From Gemmatimonadota bacterium (GTDB lineage Bacteria > Gemmatimonadota > Gemmatimonadetes > Gemmatimonadales > Gemmatimonadaceae), in the NCBI GenBank assembly GCA_028287235.1, contig JAQBQB010000020.1, forward strand, positions 62,001 to 126,000: a stretch of 64,000 nt of DNA. Direction: 5' to 3'. Of this stretch, positions 19,356 to 30,387 are shown one piece after another (the stretch's first letter is position 1; the number at the start of each line of letters is the position of its first letter). Under the pieces are notes generated by a model. The model worked only from the letters and a program-made list of their open reading frames with translations, ran no database searches and was not told the origin of the DNA. The position numbers and the translations under genes were made by a program.

Positions 19356-20641
19356 CAGTTCCCCTCCCTCCACTCCGGTTGGGCGATCTCGAGTCGGAGC
19401 AAGTCGTCGTACGTCTCGCGCGCCGTGACCACCGCGTATCGATCGCCGTCGACCAGCACTTCGGCCGGACGCTGCCGGCTGTTGTAATTCGACGCCATCA
19501 CGTATCCATACGCGCCGACGTCGCACACCACCAGATACTCTCCCGGCTGTATGTCGTCCAGCTCGCGATCGAGTGCGAGGAAATCGCCGCTCTCGCACAC
19601 CGGGCCCACGACGTCGACCGTCTTGGTCTCGGCGCCCTCGTGCATCGCGACGATCTTGTGGTACGCACCGTAGTGCGACGGCCGCAGCAGCTCCGTCATT
19701 CCCGCGTCGGCGACGACGTAATCCTTGCCGCCGCTCCGCTTGCGGTACAACACCTGAGTCACGAGCGCCGCCGCGTTGCCGATGATGAACCGGCCCGGCT
19801 CCATGATGAGCTGCAAGCCGGTGTCGGCCACCGTCGGCAGCACGAGCTCGGCGAATCGCCGAAGGTCGGGCGGCTCTTCGGTGTCGTAGCGCACGCCCAG
19901 GCCGCCGCCGATGTCGAGATACTCGAGCGTGTCGATGCCGCGCTTCTGCAATTCCGCGAAGATCGACGCGAGCCGCTCCGTGCCCTCGCGGTACGGATCG
20001 ATGCGCGAGAGCTGTGAGCCCAGGTGCATGTCGAGTCCCACGAGGTCGACGTTCGCCAATCCCGCCGTGACTTCCGCGACGTGGATTACTTCGTCGTACG
20101 GAATGCCGAACTTGTGTCCCTTTCCGCCGGTCTTGATGTACTCGTGCGGCGAGTCGAGTGTGACCTCGGGATTCACGCGCAGCGATACGCGCGCGGTGAT
20201 CCCGCGATGGCGCGCCAGGCGGTCGATGATCAGGACCTCGGCCTCGCTTTCGGCGTTGATCAGCAGCACACCCGCGTCGAGCGCTTCGGCGAGCTCGCGC
20301 TCGGTCTTGCCTACTCCGCCGAAGATGATGTCGTCCGGCGCGAAGCCGGCGCGCAATGCGCGATGCAACTCGCCCCCCGACACGACGTCCACGCCCGCCC
20401 CGAGGTCGCGCAGCAGCTTGAGAACGGCCGCATTCGAGCTGGCCTTCAGTGTGTAATGCACGCGATGCGGCACCGGCGAGAGCATGCGATCGAGCAGCTC
20501 GTACCGGTCGCGAATCGTCGCCGCGCTGTAGACGTACACGGGCGTACCGACTTCGCGGGCGATTCGCTCCAGCGAAACGCCCTCGCATTGCAATACGCCG
20601 CCCACACGGGCAAAGCCGGTGGTCAGTACGCTCTGGCCCAT
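19355..20641 (-). CDS. lysA: Diaminopimelate decarboxylase
   Basis: A protein of 428 residues, a fold-type III PLP enzyme making lysine from meso-diaminopimelate. The PLP Lys lies in HYTLKASSN, the phosphate loop around [23 protein letters not shown] carries the substrate Arg, and CESGDFLA has the Cys from the partner subunit. The frame is open far upstream. ATG 20641 is chosen because the [13 protein letters not shown] region then sits at the normal distance. It overlaps the proS end by 19 bases. Confidence 0.95.
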   Translation of the reverse strand: MGQSVLTTGFARVGGVLQCEGVSLERIAREVGTPVYVYSAATIRDRYELLDRMLSPVPHRVHYTLKASSNAAVLKLLRDLGAGVDVVSGGELHRALRAGFAPDDIIFGGVGKTERELAEALDAGVLLINAESEAEVLIIDRLARHRGITARVSLRVNPEVTLDSPHEYIKTGGKGHKFGIPYDEVIHVAEVTAGLANVDLVGLDMHLGSQLSRIDPYREGTERLASIFAELQKRGIDTLEYLDIGGGLGVRYDTEEPPDLRRFAELVLPTVADTGLQLIMEPGRFIIGNAAALVTQVLYRKRSGGKDYVVADAGMTELLRPSHYGAYHKIVAMHEGAETKTVDVVGPVCESGDFLALDRELDDIQPGEYLVVCDVGAYGYVMASNYNSRQRPAEVLVDGDRYAVVTARETYDDLLRLEIAQPEWREGN

Positions 20642-22092
20642 ACGGCCTCGGCGGTCGATGGGCGTCCACACTTGAGGCAGTTGGCCGGCGCTTCGGCCGA
20701 GCGGAATTCTTCGTCGGGCAACACGCGAATCGTCGCCTTGGTTTCCTCCTTGATCTGCGCCTCGCACTCCGCGCCGCCGCACCACCCGGCGTAGACGAAG
20801 CCGCCCTTGCCCTCCATCAGCTCCTTGAAGTCGCCGTAGCTGATCGTGTGGCGTACGCTGTTCGCTTCGCGGCGCTCGCGCGCCGCGATGAGCATGTCGT
20901 CCTGAATGCGCATCAACAGCTCGTTGACCTCTTCGCCGATCGCGTTGAGCGACACGGGCCGCTTCTCGCGCGTATCGCGGCGCACCAGAACAGCCTCGTT
21001 CTTCGCGAGGTCGCGGGGGCCGAGCTCCATGCGGAGCGGCACGCCGCGCAGCTCCCACTCGTAGTACTTGGCGCCCGGCTTCATGCCGTCGCGCGTATCG
21101 ACGTGGACGCGGAGACGGCCGGGCTCACGGCGCTCCCAGTCGTGCAGCATCTCGACGACGCGGTCCGCGGCCTCGAGCATCTGCGCGCGCTCATCGTCGG
21201 TCTTGTAGATCGGCACGATCACCAGCTCGATCGGCGCGAGGAGCGGCGGCGTGCGCAGTCCGTTGTCGTCGGCGTGCGTCATCACGAGCCCGCCGATGAG
21301 CCGCGTCGACACGCCCCAGCTCGTGTTCCAAGCATGCTCGATGCCGCCATGCTCCGCCTGGAACTTCAGGTCGAACGCCTTGGCGAAATTCTGGCCGAGG
21401 TTGTGCGACGTGCCCGCCTGCAGCGCCTTGTTGTCCTGCATCATCGCTTCGCACGAGTAGGTGCGCAGCGCGCCGGCGAACCGCTCGGAGTTCGACTTGA
21501 GGCCCGTGATGACCGGCATGGCCATGTGGCCTTCCATGAAATCGCTGTACACGCCGAGCATGCGGCGCGCTTCCTCTTCCGCCTCGTCGTGCGTCGTGTG
21601 CGCGGTGTGGCCTTCCTGCCAGAGGAACTCGAGCGTGCGCAGGAAGAGCCGGGTGCGCATCTCCCAGCGCACGACGTTCGCCCACTGGTTGATGAGCAGC
21701 GGCAGGTCGCGATAGCTCTGCACCCACTTGGCGAACATCGAGTAGATGATCGTCTCCGACGTGGGGCGAATGATCAGCGGCTCGTCGAGCTTCTTGCCGC
21801 CGCCGTGCGTCACGACGGCGACTTCCGGCGCGAACCCCTCGACGTGCTCCGCCTCCTTCGCGAGGTAGCTCTGGGGAATGAGCAGCGGGAAATACGCGTT
21901 CTGGTGGCCCGTCGCCTTGAACATGTCGTCGAGCGTGCGCTGCATGCGCTCCCAGATGCCGTAGCCGTTGGGGCGAATGACCATGCAGCCGCGCACCGGC
22001 GAGTAGTCGGCGAGCTCCGCGCGCAGGACCACCTCGTTGTACCAGGCGCTGAAGTCCGCGGCGCGGGTCGTGAGCTTTTTGTCGTCAGCCAT
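20623..22092 (-). CDS. proS: Prolyl-tRNA synthetase, eukaryote/archaeal-type
   Basis: A protein of 489 residues that charges tRNA-Pro. It is the short type without the bacterial INS editing domain. Motif 1 is near [14 protein letters not shown], motif 2 is [12 protein letters not shown], and [10 protein letters not shown] and [14 protein letters not shown] are family marks. The C-terminal extension has a CGGAECE / CLKCGR four-Cys zinc site and ends in a Tyr (WARAY), typical of this type. The start at 22092 gives the family N-terminus ([19 protein letters not shown]). Confidence 0.95.
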   Translation of the reverse strand: MADDKKLTTRAADFSAWYNEVVLRAELADYSPVRGCMVIRPNGYGIWERMQRTLDDMFKATGHQNAYFPLLIPQSYLAKEAEHVEGFAPEVAVVTHGGGKKLDEPLIIRPTSETIIYSMFAKWVQSYRDLPLLINQWANVVRWEMRTRLFLRTLEFLWQEGHTAHTTHDEAEEEARRMLGVYSDFMEGHMAMPVITGLKSNSERFAGALRTYSCEAMMQDNKALQAGTSHNLGQNFAKAFDLKFQAEHGGIEHAWNTSWGVSTRLIGGLVMTHADDNGLRTPPLLAPIELVIVPIYKTDDERAQMLEAADRVVEMLHDWERREPGRLRVHVDTRDGMKPGAKYYEWELRGVPLRMELGPRDLAKNEAVLVRRDTREKRPVSLNAIGEEVNELLMRIQDDMLIAARERREANSVRHTISYGDFKELMEGKGGFVYAGWCGGAECEAQIKEETKATIRVLPDEEFRSAEAPANCLKCGRPSTAEAVWARAY

Positions 22093-22115
22093 TGAGAATT
22101 GAAGCGATGAGAAAA

Positions 22116-23393
22116 CTATAAATCGGCGTCGGCGAGCAGGCGGTCCCACTCCGGCGGCGGGGCCGGGTTCCACGAATGGCGGGTGGTCACGTTGTCGTCG
22201 GCCGGATCGTGAAGCGTCAGAACGAACGAGGCGTTCGCCGCCTTCGCGGCTTTGACTTGCTTCATGAGCTGCTGATCGCGCAACGCGTATTCCACGCTCA
22301 CGCCGTTCCGGCGGAGCGCGGTCGCCGCACGCCGCACCGCGTGGCTCGTGCTGGGCGACTCCGTCGCGATCCACACCTGCGGTCCCTCCGACCGTTCCGG
22401 CAACAGCCCGCGATCGCGCAGCAGCTCCGCGAGCACCACGTCGCCCATGCCGAAGCCCAACGCGGGCATGTCCACGCCGCCAAGCGACTGCAGCAAATTG
22501 TCGTACCGGCCGCCGCCGCAGATGGCGCGCAGCTCGCCCTTCGCGTCGAAGAGCTCGAACACGATGCCCGTATAGTACGCCAGACCGCGCACGATCTTGA
22601 GATCGATCGTCACCCAGTCGAGCACGTCGAGCCCCTCGAGACAGCCGAAGTAGCGGCGGAAATCGGCGAGCAGCGTCTGTACCTCGGGCGAGCCGCCGAA
22701 CTGGCGCTCGATCTCGTCGAGCGTCACGTCGCCCATGAGCGCCAACAGCCCGTCGATCGAGTCGGGCGTCATGCCGAGCGCCGCGAGCTTCTCGCGCGAC
22801 ACGTCGCGCGGCTGGCGATCGAGCTTGTCGATGACGCCGAACACTGCCGGCGTCTGCTCGTCGCTCACCCCGAGCGCGGCGAGCATCGCGCGCAGCAGCC
22901 GGCGGTCGGACACGCGGGCGCGCACGTCGCTCGACGACAGACCGCAGGCGCGCATGATCTCGATCGCGACCGCGAGGAGCTCGGCGTCGGCCGTGACGTC
23001 GGCTTCGCCGAGGATGTCGACGTTGAGCTGGAAGTGCTCGCGAAGGCGGCCGCGCTGCTGGCGCTCGTAGCGAAAGAGCTGCGGCACCGAGAACCAGCGC
23101 ACCGGCTTGCGCAGCGCGTTCGCTCGCGCCGCGGCCATGCGCGCCAGCGTGGGCGTCATCTCCGGACGGAGCGCGACCTCGCGGCCACCCTTGTCGGTGA
23201 AGTTGTACAGCTGGCCTACGATCTCGTCGCCGCTCTTCTTCGTGTACAGGTCGAGCGGTTCCAGCGGCGGTCCGTCGTACTCGACGAACGCGAACCGGCG
23301 CGCGACATCGCGCCAGATGCCCATGACGTGGGCACGCTCGGCGAACTGTTCTGGATAGAAATCACGAAAACCGGGAAGGGCGGCCTGGGCCAT
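22116..23393 (-). CDS. hisS: Histidyl-tRNA synthetase
   Basis: A protein of 425 residues, a class II synthetase. Motif 2 is [17 protein letters not shown]; the His-adenylate pocket includes [13 protein letters not shown] and [16 protein letters not shown], and the glycine-rich motif 3 is [12 protein letters not shown]. The anticodon-binding domain fills the last 90 residues. RGLAYY instead of the common RGLDYY marks a divergent HisRS branch. Because the catalytic Arg is present and no his-operon genes are near, I prefer HisS to the regulatory HisZ. Confidence 0.9.
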   Translation of the reverse strand: MAQAALPGFRDFYPEQFAERAHVMGIWRDVARRFAFVEYDGPPLEPLDLYTKKSGDEIVGQLYNFTDKGGREVALRPEMTPTLARMAAARANALRKPVRWFSVPQLFRYERQQRGRLREHFQLNVDILGEADVTADAELLAVAIEIMRACGLSSSDVRARVSDRRLLRAMLAALGVSDEQTPAVFGVIDKLDRQPRDVSREKLAALGMTPDSIDGLLALMGDVTLDEIERQFGGSPEVQTLLADFRRYFGCLEGLDVLDWVTIDLKIVRGLAYYTGIVFELFDAKGELRAICGGGRYDNLLQSLGGVDMPALGFGMGDVVLAELLRDRGLLPERSEGPQVWIATESPSTSHAVRRAATALRRNGVSVEYALRDQQLMKQVKAAKAANASFVLTLHDPADDNVTTRHSWNPAPPPEWDRLLADADL

Positions 23394-23402
23394 CCGCTAA
23401 AA

Positions 23403-24700
23403 TTACCCGGCGAGCGGTGACACCTGCAACAGCGACATTGCGTCGCCGACAGTGTGAAACGACCCGGTGACGAGCACCGTCGCCGCATTCGCCTGCGCCC
23501 GATCGAGCGCGGCACCGAAATCCTCGATGCGTTCGACGGTGAGCCCGAGTCCGCGAGCGAACGCCTCCGCCTCGGCGAGATCCCACGCGCGGCTCGCCGG
23601 CGCCGTCGGCGCCATGGTGAGAATGAAGCGCGACGCCATGCGACTGAGCACGCGAATCATCGAGCGCCAGTCCTTGTCGCGGAGAACGCAGAGCACCACG
23701 GTGATCGGCATCGGCGGCGCCACCGCGGTCATGGTCTGCGCGAGCACCTCGGCGCCCGCCGCGTTGTGCGCCACGTCGAAGATCCACCGCCCCACGTGCT
23801 GGAACCGCCCTGGAATGCGCACGCGGTCGAGATGCCGGGCCGCCTCCTCGGGATCGACCGCGTACGGCGCGCCGGCCGCGTCGAGCATGAGCAGCGAGAA
23901 CCCCAGGTTCGCGATCTGGTGGCGGCCCGTGAGCGGCGTGTGGAGACTCGTCTGGCGGCCGCGCCAGCTGAGCTTCGCGGTGGTCCCCGCGTCGTCGACT
24001 CTGATGTTCTCGAGACTCATCTCGTCGGCGACGACGCGCACGGGCGACGCACCCGCGTCCATCGCGCGCGCGGCCAGCAGCGCGCGGATTCGTGCGTCGC
24101 GCTCGCCGATGATCGCCGGGCGTCCCGCCTTGAAGATTCCGGCCTTCTCGCCGGCGATCTCCTCGAGCGTGTTGCCGAGATATTCGGTGTGGTCCAGCCC
24201 GATCGACGTGACGCCGGCGACGAGTGGCGTCACGACGTTCGTCGAGTCCAACCGCCCTCCCAGCCCCGCCTCGACGATGGCGATGTCGGTGCCCGCGCGC
24301 GCGAAGTACTCGAAGGCCATGGCCGTGGTGGCCTCGAAGAAGCTGGCTTCGAGCTCCTCGATCAACGGCATGCGGCGCGCGATGAACTCGACCACGTCTT
24401 CGCCCGGGATAGGCACGCCGGCCACCGTCATGCGCTCGCGAAAGTCGACGAGGTGCGGAGACGTATAGGTCGCGACGCGAAGCCCTTTGGCGGTGAGCAG
24501 CGCCGACATAGTGGCGACGCTGCTTCCCTTCCCGTTCGTGCCCGCGACGTGGATGACGGGATACGCAAGATGCGGGTTGCCGAGGTGCTCCAGCAAGCTG
24601 GCCGTGCGCTCGAGCCCGAATTTGAATCCACCGGTCGTTCGCCCGAACAGATAGTCGAGCGCGTCCTGGTAGCCGGCGAGCGAGTCGATGGTCCCCACGG

Positions 24701-24716
<16 letters not shown>
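23403..24716 (-). CDS. folC: Folylpolyglutamate / dihydrofolate synthase
   Basis: A protein of 437 residues that adds glutamate to folates and probably also makes dihydrofolate. The P-loop is HVAGTNGKGSSVA. It is followed by YTSPHLVDFRERM, the folate-binding EASFFEATTAMAF and GLGGRLDSTNVV. The linker and C-terminal Mur-ligase-like half have GRFQHVGRWIFDVAHN and LCVLRDKDW. The start overlaps the accD end by 16 bases, the usual accD-folC pairing. Confidence 0.95.
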
Positions 24717-25567
<851 letters not shown>

Positions 25568-25637
25568 TCGCGCAATTTGGGGAGGACGGGCGGCTGAGGC
25601 TAGGGCTTGCCGGCTGCTTCGCTCCGCGTATGACCGA

Positions 25638-26897
25638 TCAAACTCGCAACGGCCCCGTCTTCCCCCCTCGCCCCTCGCTCGACACCCGAGCGAGCACCCC
25701 GATCGCCAGCCAGCACGACAGCATGAAGGATCCGCCGTAGCTGAAGAACGGCAGCGGAATGCCGGTGATGGGCATGACGTTGAGCGTCATTCCCACGTTC
25801 TCGAGCACGTGCGTGAACCAGCTCGCGAGCAGTCCGAACGCCACGAGACTGCTGAAGGAATCGTTGGCGCGCTCCGAGATACGAATCACCCGGAGAAAGA
25901 GAAACAGGAAGAGCGCGAGCGCGATCGTGACGCCGATGAACCCGAGTTCCTCGCCGACCACCGCGAAGATGAAATCGGTGTACTGCTCCGGCAGGAATGC
26001 GAGGCGCTTCTGCGGACCATGGAGATAGCCGCGGCCCAGCCATCCCCCGGAGCCGATCGCGACTTGCGACTGGATGACGTGATAGCCGCTGCCGCGCGGG
26101 TCCACCGACGGATCGAGGAAGACCTTCAGGCGGTTCTGGCGATACGGCTTCATGTGCTCCCACAGGAGCGGGCCCACGATGCCCATCATCACGTTCGCGG
26201 CGACGACGAACAGTCCTTCGCCGAGGAACGGCTTGTACCAGAGCACGAGCGCCAACAGCAGCAGGAACCACGCGCCCCAGATCCGCGAGTCGAAGCCGAG
26301 AATGAGGCTGATCACCGGACTGGCGAGGAGCACCAACAGCTGCCACGACACGCCGGCCCAGAAGAGCATGGCGAAAAAGATTCCCACGAACACGATCGAC
26401 GTGCCCAGGTCTCCCTGCGCCATGATCAGGAGCAGCGGCACGCCCGCCACGAGCATCGGCTTCCACAGCTCGATCATCGACCGCGGCGCGATGCGATTCT
26501 GCGAGAGCACGCGCGCCAGCATCAGCACCACGCTGAGCTTCGCGAATTCGGCCGGCTGGCCAAGACGGTGTCCGCCGATCGTCAGCCAACCGGTGGTGCT
26601 CGTCGCCGTTCCGGCGCCTGAGCCGAGACCGGCGAGCAGCGCCGCGAGAAGGAGGATCGTCAACGCGTACAGCGGCACCGTCATCCACTCGATCAACCGC
26701 ACCGACGCGCGGCTCACCGAGAACGCCGCGATGATGCCGATCACGAGCCACATGGCCTGCGACCGGTAGGCCGTCGCCGCCACGGTCTTCACGTCCGTCT
26801 GCCCGGCCGAGAATACGATCGCCAGTCCGTACAGCGAGAGCACGACGGCGACGATGACGAGCGGAAGATCGATGTTGATGCGACGTGTCGTCGACAT
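25638..26897 (-). CDS. rodA: Peptidoglycan glycosyltransferase RodA (SEDS)
   Basis: A protein of 419 residues with about ten membrane helices. It polymerises glycan strands for side-wall growth together with PBP2. Family marks are PAEFAKLSVVLMLARVLS, MAQGDLGTSIVF (with the catalytic Asp of the SEDS cavity), GSGYHVIQSQVAIGSGG, FLPEQYTDFIFAVVGEELGF and the late MPITGIPLPFFSYGGSFM. The start ATG 26897 shares one base with the mrdA stop, which fixes it. It is the last gene of the shape cluster. Confidence 0.96.
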   Translation of the reverse strand: MSTTRRINIDLPLVIVAVVLSLYGLAIVFSAGQTDVKTVAATAYRSQAMWLVIGIIAAFSVSRASVRLIEWMTVPLYALTILLLAALLAGLGSGAGTATSTTGWLTIGGHRLGQPAEFAKLSVVLMLARVLSQNRIAPRSMIELWKPMLVAGVPLLLIMAQGDLGTSIVFVGIFFAMLFWAGVSWQLLVLLASPVISLILGFDSRIWGAWFLLLLALVLWYKPFLGEGLFVVAANVMMGIVGPLLWEHMKPYRQNRLKVFLDPSVDPRGSGYHVIQSQVAIGSGGWLGRGYLHGPQKRLAFLPEQYTDFIFAVVGEELGFIGVTIALALFLFLFLRVIRISERANDSFSSLVAFGLLASWFTHVLENVGMTLNVMPITGIPLPFFSYGGSFMLSCWLAIGVLARVSSEGRGGKTGPLRV

Positions 26898-28690
26898 CAG
26901 CCGGTATTGATGATGGTGTTGTTGACGCGCGTATGCAGGTAGTGCGCGATGATCGCCGTGGCGTAGTGCGCCGAGCCCGACCCTTCGAACGTGACGTTCG
27001 GAATCATCACGACCACCACGATCTTGGGATCTTCGGCCGGCGCCATGCCGGCGAACCAGGCGTAGTAGAGGGGCTTCCCGTCTTTGCTGAACCGCATCGT
27101 CTGCGCGGTGCCGGTCTTGCCGGCGATGTTGACGCCCTGAATCGCCGACGCGGCGGCCGTTCCACCGGCTGCGACCACGCCCATCATCGCCTTGCGCAGT
27201 TGCAGGAGCTGATCGGCCGACAGGTTCACGAGCTTGCTCTTTTGGGGCGGCCCGCGGCGGATCTGCGGAATGGGCTCGTTGCCGTCGGTGGCGAGCGCGC
27301 TGTAGAACTTCGCCATGTTGACGACGGTCTGCGAGTTGTCGCCCTGGCCGATCGAGAGATTCAGCTCTTGTGCGCCGGCGGTCCAGCCTTTCACGCCGAA
27401 CTTCTGATTGAAGTACGCGGGAACGCTCGTCGGGAAGATCGGGCGCTTCTCTTCGGGAAGGTCGATGCCCGCGCGCTTGTCGAAGCCGAGGGAGATCCCT
27501 CCGGCCACGAGACGCGTGAGGCCGATCTTCTGCCCGAGCTGATAGAAATAGACGTCGCACGACTGCGCGATGGCGCTGGCGAGGCTCAAGCTGCCGTGGC
27601 CTTCTTTCTTCCAGCAATGCCACGTGCGATTGCCGAAGTAGTAGTAGCCGTTGCACGCGGTCGGCATGTGCGAGTCGAACGTGATCACGCTGTCTTCGAG
27701 ACCGATCACCGACGTCGCGAGCTTGAAGGTCGACCCGGGAGCGTACTGTCCCTGCACGGCCTTGTTGTAGAGCGGCTGCCGCGGATCGGTGCGCAACGAA
27801 TCGTAGTACGCGCTCGACACGCCGCCCACAAAGCGGTTCGGATCGATCGCGGGTGAGCTGTAGAGCGCGAGGATCTCGCCGGTTTGCGGAATGATCGCCA
27901 CGGCCGCACCGGCGGTCGAGTCGCCGAACAGGCCGTGGACGTATTCCTGCAGATCGATGTCGATGTTCGTGTAGAGCGGCGGCCCTTCCTGGGGCGTCAC
28001 GTCTTCGCGCGTGCGCCCGTTCGGAACGATGCGATTGCGCGCATCGACTTCCACGAACTGAACGCCTTCTCGGCCGCGCAGCTCCTTCTCGTATTGCTTC
28101 TCGAGCCCCTGCTTTCCAATGAGCTGGCCGGCCTTGTAGCCGGCGCCCGCGAGGTTCGCCAACTCGCCTTCGCTGATCTCGCTCACGTAGCCGGAGAACG
28201 CACCCACGGCCTGACCGTCGGGATAGATGCGCTTCGGCGACGACTGCACGATCAAGCTCGGAAACTCCATGCGGTGCTCCTCGAGCACCGACACCGCGTC
28301 GAACGACGCGTCCTGGAGGATCACCGTGGGCCGGGTGCGATCGCGCCGAAAGCGCTTGATCGCATCCTCGATCTGCTTGTTGGTGAGGTTGAGCGTGACG
28401 CGCAGACGGTCCATCGTGGCGCGCAGCGTGTCCTCGTTCTGCGCCAGCAGCGTCACCGAATACCCCACCACGTTTTCGGCGATCGGCTTGTTGTTCCGGT
28501 CGAGAATCTTGCCGCGGGGCGCCGCCGTGGGAATCTGCCGGAGCCGGTTCTCCTCCGACTGCAGCGAATACTGCTGGTTGCGCAGCACCTGCGCGCGGAA
28601 GAACGCGCTGAGCAGAAACACCAGCACGCCACACACGACAAAGCTCGCCGCCCGTCCGCGGCGGACGACGTCGTTGGGATGAAAGCTCAC
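26897..28690 (-). CDS. mrdA: Penicillin-binding protein 2 (elongasome transpeptidase)
   Basis: A protein of 597 residues that cross-links peptidoglycan with RodA. One N-terminal membrane anchor (SFVVCGVLVFLLSAFF) is followed by a dimerisation/pedestal region starting PRGKILDRNNKPIAENVVG. The transpeptidase domain has the active Ser in GSTFK near residue 318, SCD as the second motif (common in PBP2, in place of SxN), and KTG in AGKTGTAQ near residue 523. All catalytic parts are intact. Confidence 0.96.
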   Translation of the reverse strand: MSFHPNDVVRRGRAASFVVCGVLVFLLSAFFRAQVLRNQQYSLQSEENRLRQIPTAAPRGKILDRNNKPIAENVVGYSVTLLAQNEDTLRATMDRLRVTLNLTNKQIEDAIKRFRRDRTRPTVILQDASFDAVSVLEEHRMEFPSLIVQSSPKRIYPDGQAVGAFSGYVSEISEGELANLAGAGYKAGQLIGKQGLEKQYEKELRGREGVQFVEVDARNRIVPNGRTREDVTPQEGPPLYTNIDIDLQEYVHGLFGDSTAGAAVAIIPQTGEILALYSSPAIDPNRFVGGVSSAYYDSLRTDPRQPLYNKAVQGQYAPGSTFKLATSVIGLEDSVITFDSHMPTACNGYYYFGNRTWHCWKKEGHGSLSLASAIAQSCDVYFYQLGQKIGLTRLVAGGISLGFDKRAGIDLPEEKRPIFPTSVPAYFNQKFGVKGWTAGAQELNLSIGQGDNSQTVVNMAKFYSALATDGNEPIPQIRRGPPQKSKLVNLSADQLLQLRKAMMGVVAAGGTAAASAIQGVNIAGKTGTAQTMRFSKDGKPLYYAWFAGMAPAEDPKIVVVVMIPNVTFEGSGSAHYATAIIAHYLHTRVNNTIINTG

Positions 28691-28700
28691 GTTGAAACGC

Positions 28701-29189
28701 TCACGCCGTTCGCACTTCCATCAGCGGTTTCAAGATCGACAACGCGATCACGCCAGCCACGGCGGTCACCGCCGCTGAGAGCGGCGACCACACGAAGAGC
28801 TGCATCGCGAGCTCGGCGCCATGCGACCGATGGCCGACGAGCAGAAAGATCAGATCGAATACCCACTTGGCGAGAAACAGGAAAAACCCGTTCAACGCCA
28901 GATTGTCCGCGAAGAACACGGCCTTCAACCACGAGGCCGAAAAGCCGACGACCGCCATGCCGAGCGCGGCCGCGCCGAACCCGCTGGCCGCGAGCGAATC
29001 GGCCACCAGGCCGAGCACGAACCCGTACACCGCGGCCGCGCCGGGTCGCATGCGCACCGACCCCAGGAGCAGCGCCACGATCAGGAAGTCGATTGACGCC
29101 CGCCAAGCGAGCAAGGGCCGGAGCGTGTAGTGCAAAACGATCAGAATCGCGCAGACGAGGATCGTCCGCACGGCGCCGGTCCAGTTCAT
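28701..29189 (-). CDS. mreD: Rod shape-determining protein MreD
   Basis: A protein of 162 residues with five to six hydrophobic helices, of the size and pattern of MreD, a membrane part of the elongasome. The stretch GAAAVYGFVLGLVADSLA matches the conserved GLLxD region, here with VADSLA. The start overlaps the mreC stop by 4 bases and mrdA follows after 10 bases. The family is weakly conserved, so the call rests partly on position between mreC and mrdA. Confidence 0.9.
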   Translation of the reverse strand: MNWTGAVRTILVCAILIVLHYTLRPLLAWRASIDFLIVALLLGSVRMRPGAAAVYGFVLGLVADSLAASGFGAAALGMAVVGFSASWLKAVFFADNLALNGFFLFLAKWVFDLIFLLVGHRSHGAELAMQLFVWSPLSAAVTAVAGVIALSILKPLMEVRTA

Positions 29190-30382
29190 GGGCGAGGCTT
29201 TCGGGTAGTATCGGGGCGAATGGAGTCACGGCGGACGCGCGTGGTATCGCGCGGCGAAACGATGGGCCTCGGTGGCGTTGGTGCTGCCGGTGTTACCCCC
29301 GGGGCCGGACGACGGTTCAACGCCGCCGTGTCACGCACGACTGGTGCCGCTTGGCCTGGTGCCCCTTGTACCGGCGCGGCCTGTACGCCGAGCGCACGCT
29401 TCACGGAGTCGATCGTGGCGCGCCTCACCGAGTCGAGGGCTGCCTGCCGCGCCTGTGCCTCGAGAACCGCCGACTGTCGGGCAATCGAGTCTCCCGCCGC
29501 GGCGATGCGTTTGGCCGCCGAGTCGGCGTTCACCGCCGCGCCCCAGACGTTCCCGACGCCCTGCGTGACCCGCTGCGCCGTCAACACGAGCACCGTGGTC
29601 ACGCGCGACGGCGTCACGGTGGGGCGAAGCAGATACGTGCGCGTCCACACTTCCGCCGTCTTGAGCTCCTGCACCACGCTGCCAATGGCGATGCCGCGTG
29701 GATACGTGCCGCCCAGCCCCGAGGTGTACAGCACCGTGCCGGGCTTGAGGTTCACCCGCGTGGGCACGCCGCGCAGCTCGAGCATGTACGCGTCGCCACC
29801 CGCGCCGCGCGACGCATGCGGATACACGATCCCGAACGCCGCGCCGTCCGCCGACATGGCGCTGGCCCGGAAATCGGGATGCGTGTACAGGATCGCGATG
29901 CTCATCGTGGGGTCGGCATTCTGGATCGTGCCCACCAACCCCTCGGGGGCCACGACCGGGCTGTATCGCTTGATGCCCGCGGTGCTGCCCGCGGTGAGCG
30001 TCATGGTCCGAACGACGTCTTCGCTGGGCTCCGTGCTATGCAGCGCCTCGGCGGGCACGAACCCCCACTCGAGACGGGTGCCGAGCCCGATGACCCGCCG
30101 CAACTGATCGTTCTCGAGCTGCAGCGCCTGGGCCTTGATGGCGCGCAACGCCACCGAGTCGGCGACGATCCGCCGCTGCTCCGCCGACACCCAGGCGGAG
30201 CGCCACCGCTCGGCGCCAGCCTGCAGGCTCACGAGTGGGGCGACCACCGTGCGCCGAAGCGCGCTGGCGATCGGCTCGCGGTCAACCGCCGGCAACACGA
30301 CGGCGACGAGGGACAGAACAACGCAGCCGGCCAACAGGCCGGCGTCGATGCGGCTACTCAAGCGTGCTGCGTTCGCCACCAC
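29186..30382 (-). CDS. mreC: Rod shape-determining protein MreC with Pro-rich tail
   Basis: A protein of 398 residues: one N-terminal membrane helix (AGLLAGCVVLSLVAVVLPA), a coiled coil at about 60-95 (QRRIVADSVALRAIKAQAL), then the periplasmic beta-barrel pair (SPVVAPEGLVGTIQN, LKPGTVLYTSGLGGTYPRGI). From about residue 280 there is a long low-complexity tail rich in Ala, Pro, Arg and Thr, which typical MreC proteins lack. It forms the periplasmic scaffold linking MreB to PBP2 and RodA. Confidence 0.94.
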   Translation of the reverse strand: MVANAARLSSRIDAGLLAGCVVLSLVAVVLPAVDREPIASALRRTVVAPLVSLQAGAERWRSAWVSAEQRRIVADSVALRAIKAQALQLENDQLRRVIGLGTRLEWGFVPAEALHSTEPSEDVVRTMTLTAGSTAGIKRYSPVVAPEGLVGTIQNADPTMSIAILYTHPDFRASAMSADGAAFGIVYPHASRGAGGDAYMLELRGVPTRVNLKPGTVLYTSGLGGTYPRGIAIGSVVQELKTAEVWTRTYLLRPTVTPSRVTTVLVLTAQRVTQGVGNVWGAAVNADSAAKRIAAAGDSIARQSAVLEAQARQAALDSVRRATIDSVKRALGVQAAPVQGAPGQAAPVVRDTAALNRRPAPGVTPAAPTPPRPIVSPRDTTRVRRDSIRPDTTRKPRP

Positions 30383-30387
30383 TTACC

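Noticed and set aside
22116-23393. HisZ (regulatory subunit) instead of HisS
   Set aside because: Catalytic motif 2 and the His-binding loop are intact, and no short HisG or his operon is near.
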